Assembly: GCF_032854445.1 (NCBI RefSeq)
Contig: NC_088302.1
Location: 16,983,338-17,047,337, forward strand
DNA length: 64,000 nt
Direction of reading: 5' to 3'
From: Liolophura sinensis
Lineage: Eukaryota; Mollusca; Polyplacophora; Chitonida; Chitonidae
The notes beneath the pieces were generated by a model. The model had not been told where the DNA came from. It searched no databases and saw nothing but the letters and a program-made list of their open reading frames with translations. The position numbers and the translations under genes are program-made. Positions within the stretch are counted from its first letter, which is position 1. The number at the start of each line of letters is the position of its first letter. Below are positions 48,101-56,400 of the stretch, one piece after another.

Positions 48101-48950
48101 CATGAATTAACTGAATCAAACCGTGCAGCAGAAAGCTACATGTAAACACAGCAACCTAGTTTTCACAACCGCCAAATTACGTCCCATATTATGCCATTTG
48201 CCTACATCTTTCCATGTTATCTTTCACCTTGCTGTTGTGGTGCGTCTGAGAGATCAAATCACTAAACGCAGATCTAAACATCTTGTGACCATAATGTACC
48301 ACCATAAAATCTCAATCATACCGACACAAGGATATTTATATCGGGAGGTAATCTAAAATTTCTTGATCTTGTCCCTGGCTAAATGGCCATATGGTAGGGG
48401 GCACATGACCTTGAGTAATAGGCCTATTTTTAAAGGTATTCCCTTATTATCACTAAAACATTGAACGAAAATCAAACATATAATTGTATCTTTTATTTAA
48501 AACCTGCTGTATCCCTAAATTTCAGAATACTAACTTAATATAACACAAGCATGCTTTGTGTTTCGTTTTGTTTTTTTTTCTGGGAAGGTCAAACTGGTAG
48601 ACATTACGCAGCGTAAATCTGAACTGAATAACATGTAGGCCTAAGCTGTAGCCCACGCCACACAGAAATCAACAGTTACACATTACTTATACATTAGTCT
48701 TACAAACTGACAATAAAATGTTAACTTTAGAGAAGTAGTCTCAAGTATTTAAACAGACACATGATTAGATTAGCAGAAGGATGAATAAAAAAACCTTTGC
48801 GATGTGGGTTTCGATCACATGGACGATTTCGTTCGCACAATCCTCATGGTCTTCGGCTAACATGGTCAACATGTTGATAAGAGGCTTGCTGTTGCATGTC
48901 AGGTCGGCTAAAGAAGACCTATACTCTTCGATGGCTTCAGCAGATGCCAT
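29805..48950 (-). CDS. PCF11: PCF11, pre-mRNA cleavage complex II / transcription termination factor, complete
   Basis: Exons, 5' to 3' on the minus strand: 48795-48950, 43429-43557, 41467-41646, 40740-40907, 37351-38708, 33898-36803, 33450-33592, 33016-33083, 32607-32790, 31908-31950, 31600-31712, 31211-31303, 30725-30760, 29805-30128. Phases agree throughout; the total is 5901 bases, 1966 residues plus stop (human about 1555). Pcf11 binds Ser2-phosphorylated RNA polymerase II CTD and couples 3' cleavage to termination in the nucleus. Residues ~7-135 form the CID ('NSKPLINMLTMLAEDHEDC', 'VMYLIDSIIKN', 'DVRVNQMDPAWPI'). Residues 156-211 are a coiled coil. Residues 777-825 hold the conserved helical segment 'IPKELSMQSRGELLQRAEQL'. 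The C-terminus has a C2H2-type zinc region ('CSSCGMRF...HLDWHFRQN'), a Clp1-binding-type segment ('DWIQYEEIEE') and 'CEICGEPFEQYFDEEEEDWH' with 'YHPVCYED'. The start is the ATG at 48950, because upstream in-frame codons lack an ATG. Confidence 0.97.
30129..33897 (-). other. PCF11 introns 6-13
   Basis: These introns are 260-660 bases and AT-rich. A degenerate stretch at 33180-33300, with repeated 'ttta' and 'gatgatgatgaataatttt', may be an old SINE tail. An A-run at 31717-31739 follows the acceptor of exon 11. Nothing else was recognised. Confidence 0.55.
31211..32790 (-). CDS. PCF11: PCF11 C-terminal zinc regions and Clp1-binding segment (exons 9-12)
   Basis: Exons 32607-32790, 31908-31950, 31600-31712 and 31211-31303. 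The first holds 'CSSCGMRF' followed by 'HLDWHFRQNKREKE', a C2H2-type zinc knuckle. The small 43-base and 113-base exons encode 'DWIQYEEIEESEER' and a linker. The last encodes 'CEICGEPFEQYFDEEEEDW', whose partner ligands ('YHPVCYED') lie in the 36-base exon 30725-30760. By family knowledge these regions flank the Clp1-binding segment needed for cleavage. Confidence 0.92.
33898..36803 (-). CDS. PCF11: PCF11 exon 6, giant central exon
   Basis: A 2906-base exon encoding about 969 residues (664-1632). In order: conserved helical segment 'IPKELSMQSRGELL' (36320-36466); an R/S/P-rich stretch with 'GRSPP' repeats (36020-36232); ~13 tandem hydrophobic repeats (34805-35566); 'GQPMPGP' repeats (34400-34708); one 'RLEGPRFEG' copy, the motif greatly expanded in vertebrate PCF11; and a Q/S/P-rich end. 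Acceptor 'ccatag/T' and donor 'CCAG/gtagtt' match phases 2 and 1 of the neighbours. Confidence 0.93.
34400..34708 (-). repeat. PCF11: PCF11 Gly-Gln-Pro-Met-Pro repeat tract
   Basis: Roughly 103 residues (protein ~1363-1465) of imperfect 'GPGQPMP' units with variants such as 'RHPIQGP' and 'GHRQPMQ'. The DNA repeats as well, with 'tggcattggctg'-like units on the plus strand, so unit number may vary between individuals. Predicted disordered. Confidence 0.85.
34805..35566 (-). repeat. PCF11: PCF11 hydrophobic repeat domain, ~13 units of ~18 residues
   Basis: Residues ~1077-1330 repeat a pattern close to [IV]x[IL][DG][GN]-x4-[LV]x[FL]-x-GPPR. Examples are 'VLIDGNYYLVPCDSP', 'VIIDGKWFELKFGGPRRE', 'IQLGNRTHMISLEGPPPE' and 'LIIENRRFELRFDPPPRK'. 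The alternating hydrophobic residues suggest two short beta-strands per unit. Human PCF11, as I recall it, lacks this and has FEGP repeats in the corresponding region. I have a vague memory of a similar segment in insect Pcf11 but cannot confirm it. Confidence 0.8.
37351..38708 (-). CDS. PCF11: PCF11 exon 5, low-complexity charged region
   Basis: It encodes about 452 residues rich in K, S, D, R and E, predicted disordered. It contains the repeated 'SRDPRLANRDPRLASRDPRK', a DPRL motif type also present in vertebrate PCF11, and RS-like stretches ('KSRSSRSKSPDS'). No folded domain is visible. Several antisense open frames here reflect biased composition only. Confidence 0.92.
38709..43428 (-). 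other. PCF11 introns 2-4
   Basis: Introns of 2.0 kb (38709-40739), 0.56 kb (40908-41466) and 1.8 kb (41647-43428). I see no gene, RNA or recognisable repeat in them. Open frames here are short and lack similarity to anything known to me. Confidence 0.55.
46134..46405. repeat. ~139-base direct tandem duplication in PCF11 intron 1
   Basis: 'aatacacacgaatcttagaa' begins near 46136 and again near 46275, followed in both copies by 'cagattgattgttcaattt' and then a 'ggtggaggaa' block. The copies differ by a few substitutions and a short insertion. Confidence 0.85.
46370..46560 (-). repeat. Decayed interspersed repeat, family B
   Basis: Contains 'ttcattggtggaggaaact', 'gacctttgtcaagtta' and 'tggaagacaagtggtctt', in the family order. 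It overlaps the second unit of the local tandem duplication. Confidence 0.55.
48795..48950 (-). CDS. PCF11: PCF11 exon 1, first part of the CTD-interacting domain
   Basis: It encodes 52 residues beginning 'MASAEAIEEYRSSLADLTCN'. The reading aligns with the human start 'CRDYQSSLEDLTFNSKPHIN'. The donor 'aag/gttttt' is weak but phase 0, and the next exon (43429-43557) continues the domain after a 5.2 kb intron. Confidence 0.93.
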
Positions 48951-49535
48951 TTTCGCCACAAAAATGACGATCTTTGGCCTATCTCTTCTCCACTGTTTTC
49001 TCTCGTCGTCCCGAATTCATCAAATATGGCGGAGTGGCGTTGTTCAGACACGTGATCGAATTCCAACCAGAAATCATTTGATTGGTTGAAAGAGCCATAT
49101 GACGACATGTGAAAAACAGTTTCTGTTCAAACTCGCACCTTGCGCCAAGTCGTATTTCCAAGGTTATACGGACAGTACAAGTCTTTTCACATTTGCAGTT
49201 TTATGATTTTTGTATATACCGTTGCGTGTGTTTCTGTTTCAAATGCACACTTTAAGTGGGTTTCTTTTTGTATTTTTTGATTTCGTTTTGCGATTAGTCT
49301 AGACGCATCACTGTACACATACAGACTGAGAGAACATTATACGTAAGCACCATATGGTTACAAGTAGGCCTACACATTGTAGGCTACATGTATTTTAATA
49401 TACATGTACATAAACAGATAAGTACACCGTTAGTCTCTATTTGAAAATACTGGGTGAATCAATAATAGAGGGGACAAAATATGAAAGAGGAACTGATTCA
49501 TTTGTAGACAAATAATAGTGATATCAGTAAGTCAA

Positions 49536-49677
49536 CAGTGGGAAGGTCCGTCAGCAGCCTGCGGATGGTCGTGGGTTTCCCCCGGGCTCTGCCCGGTTTC
49601 CACCCACCATAATGCTGACCGCCGTCTTGTATGCGAAATATTCTTCAGTACCGCATAAAACACCAATAAAAAAAACG
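49536..49677 (+). mobile_element. SINE family A, 3' half
   Basis: From 'agtgggaaggtccgtcag' through 'cccccgggctctgcccggtt' to 'ataaaacaccaata' and an A run. The head is absent. It lies between the two divergent promoters. Confidence 0.75.
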
Positions 49678-50127
49678 TAGGACAACAATGGCAATGTGAA
49701 AATGGACTATTATTGACGTGTGTGTGTGCGTGTGCCAGATGTAACATGCATCAAGTCACAACACAATGTCTAAGTGGCAAGGTTGCTTACAGGATCTCAG
49801 TATACAGTCACAGAGTCGACTGAAGGAGCATAAAATAATCTAACACATTAATTTATGCCAAGAGAATCTCAAATTCGTTTCTTTTTTTCAGAGTAGATTT
49901 ACCTGCAAGCCAATAAGTATGATACATTTCAGCAAATAAAAAGAAAAATTTAACGATGGAGATGTAGGATGTAGTTTTAAGTCGTGAAGTAACTGTGTTA
50001 AATTTTTTTTTCCTGAACCATCATTGTGTTGACTGTAGGCCCACAGTATAGCATACATGCAGCTCTAACTTTCATCCTGTACTGAAAGTGTATTATTATA
50101 ATATAATCCAGACAGTTGTTAACCAAA

Positions 50128-50200
50128 ATAACTTATCTGTTATGCTGTGAATAGCAAATTTTAACTTATCTGTTATGCTGTGAGTAGCAAATGTTAATAA
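50128..50200. repeat. 37-base direct repeat, two copies
   Basis: 'aacttatctgttatgctgtg' plus 'aatagcaaa' occurs twice in succession with one or two differences, about 300 bases upstream of the EIF5B start codon. Confidence 0.85.
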
Positions 50201-50336
50201 TATCACAATATTTACTAAATTAAACAGTTTAATTTCACTAATGGAACGGTTAACTTTCCACAAATTTTAAGATCTTTACGGTCATGAAAAGCAGACGAAA
50301 ATCTTACCAACTTTGACCTTTTGTCGACTTAAGGTC

Positions 50337-50344
50337 ACTTCCGG
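50337..50344 (-). promoter_or_regulatory. ETS/GABP-like motif upstream of EIF5B
   Basis: 'acttccgg' on the plus strand is CCGGAAGT on the minus strand, the ETS-family consensus typical of housekeeping promoters. It lies about 150 bases before the EIF5B start codon. The motif is short, so chance occurrence is possible. Confidence 0.35.
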
Positions 50345-50492
50345 TTTTAAAGCGCACGGGGAAAATCGGAGATTTCACAAGTTTACGACCATATTTCTGT
50401 AGGCCATTATTTGAGGGAAGATAGTTTTGTGTTTATCTTGGTATTGTCTTAAGTGTTTGTTTCAAGAAATCTCGATTCCATGCTAGGAAGAA

Positions 50493-53400
50493 ATGGGCAA
50501 GCCAAAGAAGGATCGGAAAAATCGGCAGGAGGAAGACTTGTACGTAAAATATGGCAGGACAGCATGGCATATTGTCCTTGTGAAAACAACAACAACAGGC
50601 AGTAGATATAATACTTTGACAAAGCTTCGCCTAAATGGTTGATTGCACCATGTGTGGTTGAGTGCACCATGTGTTGATAATGTTGAGGGGCAACATATGG
50701 CGGGTTTTATTGAAAATACCACAAGTAATTAATTTCCTGCTCTAAAAATCATGTGTAATCGGTAGTTGTAAGACTAGATGAGTGGTTTTGTTAGTCGCTG
50801 ACCTTTTTCAGAGATGGACATTGTGCAAACCAGGTTATTAGTGAATTGAAAAACACCCTACAACATGATGGCAACTTCATCTTAAAAACTCCAGATGTAA
50901 TCACCAGTCTACATACTACATGTACACTTAATCATGACAGTCCTAATCAGCACTCCCCATTTCTGTTAACATCTGATTAAAATAAACTTCACCTCATCAG
51001 GTAAAAATGTTGACTTTTAAAATATGTATGACAACAAAAGGAAAAATCAAATCATTAAAATGTCATGAGGAAAGGTGCCTAATTCAGCAAGCTAAATGTT
51101 TTATTGTTTGTAATTTTTACCTGATAGGTTTATGTGCACCTGTCATATATAAGAAAATAAATACTCATTGTATAACTCTTTGAAGTATAGTGGGCCAGAA
51201 GTCCTTTAAAATTGGTGTAGTAAACACTAGTATATATTTTTCTGCCAAAGTGTTTCTGGCTGTCTTGTTTTGTTTTACTCATAGTGGTTCAGTTGTTCAC
51301 ATCAAGTAATATGTTATTTTGCTTGAGCTTTTGATGATGTTGTGCTTACACTAACAACCAGAGATATGGCCTGCCAATATATTAAGAATGTCAGATAATT
51401 CTTTTGTGACAACAAAGGAAAAATGATATTGGGGTAAGGGGATGCATGAAGTGCTTGGTTTTTATTTCTTAATACGCAGTTTAGGATGTTTCCTAGCATA
51501 ATAAAAAGTAGACAATACTTCTTAGGCTTCTTCTTGGGACATAAAAATGCCTTAAAACTAGTTTTCCTAATGCCCCAGCAGTCACCTCTGAAATTAAAAC
51601 CTGCAACAGTAATAGCTAAAAATAGTGAAAACTAAGCAGGTCTGGCATTCCCAGTAAGTTCATTGATGACATCATTTCCAAAAATTATCAAGCATTGACA
51701 GAAAATATCAACAGTAGAGTGGTTATAGAATTATAGAGTCGAGTGATTATAGATATAGAGTCAATCTCAAAAATATTTTTTTTTTTCATTCTCTCTGAAA
51801 ACCATAATCTTTCTAAAGTACCCTTTCATGCACTCTTTAAATTGCAGTGGAGATGACGTTGACTTGGATCCACTGGCTAATACAGGTAACACAGAAATGG
51901 CATCAGCACCCTGTGGCAAAATAACCAAGAAAGATAAGAAGAAAAACCGACTAAAAGATGAAGAAGGGTACGATCTGTTTTTTGCTGTTGTTTTTTTTTT
52001 GTCTTTATATTGTGTATAAGAATGTCGAAAATCTGCAGCTGAAAATCTGAATCAGTGATTGAACCACATCAAGATTGGTTGACTTATTAATGATGTTCAG
52101 GAAAAGTGTTGTATGGTGTAATTTATATGAAAGATGGTAAAGTTAAATAGGCTAGTTCTGTTCACAAGTATTACACTGTTTTGAACAACGTAAGCCAGGG
52201 TTTACGTTGATCCTGAGGTAAGGAATATCCCTCTGACTTCAATCAGGCCCTTTGTAGTGCATGTATTACTAAAGGAGAGGCAAACATTAAAATAATGCCA
52301 AGACTTATTTAACTGAAACAAATAAGTGTGAAAACTTATTTGCAGATATGGACTTTTAATATTTTGTTAAAACTTTTTTCCTTCCGAAGAAAAGGGTGTT
52401 CAAAAATATTTTTGTATGGTGGGTATTTGAGAGCACCTTTTGGCATATGTCGTCTGTGTAGAATATTGTTCTAAATAAGGATGTGATGCATGTCTAATAC
52501 ATTTATTTGAATGTAAATTTGTTGTTTATATCCAAACACATGGATTTAATCTGAATTATGGTAATATTTATGAATATATTGGAAATATAAATATGATCTA
52601 AATCCAGGTTGAACATATTAACCAGCTATAAAGACCAAACTCTAGTGCAAATGTATGTCTTAAACATGTGTTACTTCCTCATTTATAACATTATTACACA
52701 AAAGCAACATATACCAAGGGATGGTCCCAAATACCCACCTTACAACAATTATTTTCAAGTGTCTTTCTCATTAAAAAAATATCGTAAAAAATATTTGAGA
52801 CCATACTTATAATTAACTTTTCAAACTCTTTCATCTGAACTTTATGTAACTTTTATGCTTTCTCCACCTTTAAATTTTATTGTGTATAGCATACATCACT
52901 AATGATTTTATAATAATAATAATAATGATGACACAGAAAAATGGACAACGAGCCTCTACAGATTTTGCTCAGTTTAATTTACTTTAAAGTTAGAGTTTTG
53001 AAAATTGTGATATTTAGCTGCCAGGCTAAGTTTAACAAAGTGAATTTAACCTTTGTTACAACTTTATCATTCTAGACATTACACTGTTCTCAATATATAT
53101 TAGACAAAATACAACAAAGAATCTTTGGAAAAGATAAAGGATTATTCTTACCACTCTGGACTGGCCCGGATAGCACAGTTGGTAGAGCGTCTGCTTCGGG
53201 ACCGGTAGATCCAGGATCAATCCTTGATCGAGTCACACCTAAGACTTTAAAAGAGGAAGTTGTAACTTCCTCGCTTGGCGTTCAGCATGAAGGGGATAGT
53301 GCAACGACTGGTTGACCCGTATCAGTATAATGGCTCGGGCGGGGCATCTTACTTGCCTTCGGTAAGTCATCTCAGTGAAGCAGCACTAAATAAAAGAGCG

Positions 53401-56400
53401 GTGGAAATCCGCCCTGCAACAAGGAGGCACATTATACGTACATGCACCCTAATGATTCCTTCGTCGTCATATGACTGAAAAATTGTTGAGTACGACGTTA
53501 AACCCCAAGCACTCACTCACTCACTCTTACCACTCTGAAATTATAAAATATTTGGACATAGCAAAACCTACATGTTTTACTTTTACTGAGATTTCTTGTC
53601 CTGTCTTCATTTTCAGGGAAGATAGTATTACTACAACACTGGATTCTTTAGCTCTGGATGGTGATGAGATGCCAGATGGACCTGCTGTGGCCAAATCACA
53701 AAAGGTGGGGCAACATTTGTTTAAAGGAGAAGAAAACTTAAAATTATGGCACTATAGGCTGAGGAGAGCACATTTATTTCTGTCTGGTGGTGCCTGCTGC
53801 ATTATTTTGCGATTTTTCGTCATCATACATGTAAAGCCTGAAAACGGCAAAGCTGGCATAAATCGCTGAGTCCATCGCGTCCTCCATCTTTGACACCCTG
53901 TAATTTATGCTGGGGTGTGTTGCCTCTCAGCCAATGAGAGTGGTTAAAACTGCCGACTTGTTTGTCTAGACTCGGAACCTACGTCCAACATTCCGGTGTC
54001 CCGATCGTCAAGCAGAAAACGAACTGTACTGTTCGCTACCTTCTTGGAAGAAGAGTTCTACTGGAAATGTAGGAACTGCACTTCTGCAGTTTCTGACAGC
54101 AGTTCTCCTTTTAACACAGAAGATTGCAAGACTAGTTCTTAGGCAAAATGGAGTTGCCCACAGCAGATTTTGGCACTGACTTTATTTATAATTTATCAAC
54201 TTGAGGTACATATTAGAAGTTTTTTATGGCAGCGCGTGGGAGAAAGTGCATATGCTTTTCAATGGCATTTGATATTTAAATTTTTTCTCCTTTAACATAG
54301 TACATTGTAGATACCGAGTGACAGGTACATGTAACTATTGCAATCAGAAATCTGAGCGAAATTTTTCAGGATGGGGCATTTGATGTGTTTGCTGATGTTA
54401 GTAGCGTTTTTTTTTTTGCGCTTGTAGACGAGAGATCTTGGGCTAGTTCAACAGGACCTGGTAAATCAGGTTTCTCCAAAAACTTTTTTCCACAAATGAC
54501 ATTGTCTTGCTTATATTGCCAGGAGATTTACTTGGAAAGTTAAAAAAAAAAAGTTTTGAAAAGTTTAGTGAAAGTAAAAGCTGAATCATGTGTGTTTTTT
54601 ATAGTTGCATTTGTACACACCCACCTAGTGTATTGTGTGGCAGCAATTCTATTTGTCGGAGAGATACATTGTGGATGAAAGGTTGTGTCGTTATCTGCAC
54701 TTGTCAGATGCAACTTACCATGGTAACTGTATTGCCATTATCCATTGACATACCCACACCTCTGCCCCTTCCAAAATCAGTGTGTTTCCAATTATGACTA
54801 TAGGTTGTGAACCCTGGAGATACCAGTTTGATATTTCATAGATAAGTATATCGGTTGGGCATAAATAATGGGCCGTACTTTGAAACGTTTTTCATCCTTT
54901 AACATTTCTGGTCATGGGACCAGAATCAAAAATAGAGTCAAAAACGCATGTTCCGGACATTTCAAAATGATGTTGTTTTACTTGAAAAGGGGATCAATTC
55001 CTTGTCCGCCACAGAGAAAACCATCTTGATTCAGCAAAACTTGTGCCTATCTGGCGGAAGGGCTTCTCTGAGGCTAGAGCCACACAATTTTTCCAGACTC
55101 ATGACACTTGACAGGTGATGCAATGTGGGTCACTGAAACATGCATTTTTTAAGATATGTTTTCATTTTAACCCTGTGTACAGACTACACAAGCTATGACC
55201 TTGAAAATTGGTCAGTATATTAACAAAATCATGCCATTTGAATGTCTAATGTTTGAAAGAGTTTGAGTAAAGGATAATGGAGCTATGTAGCATCAAAGTA
55301 TGGCCCAGTTTTTATGCCCACCCAATATATTGGTGGGATAATGTGTCCTTACTGACTTTTGTATAATCCAGTCATCAGGTAATCAGGAAAAAAAATTAAC
55401 CACAATAACCAAATTTATTTTAACTAATGCCAATACAGGGCCAACTACAAGCACATTTTGAGGTGCCTAAATAACAGCCGATTCTAAAAACTCCAAAATT
55501 ATGCTTTTTTTGAAATTAATTCTATGCTGAACAAAGTTCTATTAGTAATATTGACACAATAATTTGGTATATAAGAATTTTTTTTCAGTTTAGTTAAAGG
55601 AAATGGCCTCTAAAAATGGAAGAAGGCATCAAGTAGACCACTTAAAACTATGCATAAATATACTTTCATTTAATTTTTTTATATTTTTATGAAATGAGTT
55701 AAAGGCGCTCAAATATTTTACTTCTGATGTGGACTTTATGGACCATACTATCAGAGGTTAGGAACTCTGACGTCACAGGAAGTTTATCCAACTCGAATCA
55801 CGAATGGTGGAATAACTCTTGTGACCCATGAAAGATTAGTGAAATAAAGTTAACAAAAATTTCTTCCTTGTGGTGAATATCAGGAAAAAAGGTGATATGA
55901 CGTCAGAGTTTCTAGATATCGTCAGTATGGCTCACAAAGCCCACCATAGTTTTCAAATATTTGAATGCCTATTCATCACTCTCAAAAAAATTGTAGAAAA
56001 ATAAATGAAATTATTTTTACGCATAGCTTTCAGTTGTCTTTATGATGAACCTTACTTCGTATTTTAGCTTTCTTTCACTTAAGAAATGAAAATTTACCTT
56101 CTGAAAGGTTGCCCAGATTTAAAAGCTCTATTCACCACTGACTTGAATGTAGGTGTTTTTAAATGAAAAAATCATGTGTCCAGTCCAACCATGTTTTCAA
56201 CCCCTGTGTATATTTGTGAAAGAAAAGTTGGCTTTTGCTGGTCCTAGAAGATCATCTCTGGAGATCTTGTTAAATAATGTATTTTAAACCTCAGTCTTAT
56301 TAGATAACTAACATGAGTAATTTTATGTTACAGGAGAAAAAAAAGTAAAAGAAAAAGAAGAAGAAAGACGAGTCAGATGAGGATGAAGAAGAGGGACAAC

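Larger units (their letters stand above)
43558..48794 (-). other. PCF11 intron 1 (5.2 kb)
   Basis: The largest intron of the gene, splitting the CTD-interacting domain. It contains a ~139-base tandem duplication (46134-46405) overlapping decayed family B sequence. No coding exon or RNA gene was recognised. Confidence 0.6.
48951..50492. promoter_or_regulatory. Divergent spacer with PCF11 and EIF5B promoters
   Basis: The two start codons are 1.54 kb apart on opposite strands. The spacer holds a SINE A fragment (49536-49677), a 37-base direct repeat (about 50128-50200) and an ETS-type motif near the EIF5B start. No TATA box at a convincing distance was seen. Transcription starts cannot be placed from sequence alone. 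Confidence 0.45.

Noticed and set aside
48951-48959. GTG codon at 48959 as the PCF11 start
   Set aside because: It is in frame, but the ATG at 48950 gives a standard start just before the conserved domain; no need for a non-ATG start.
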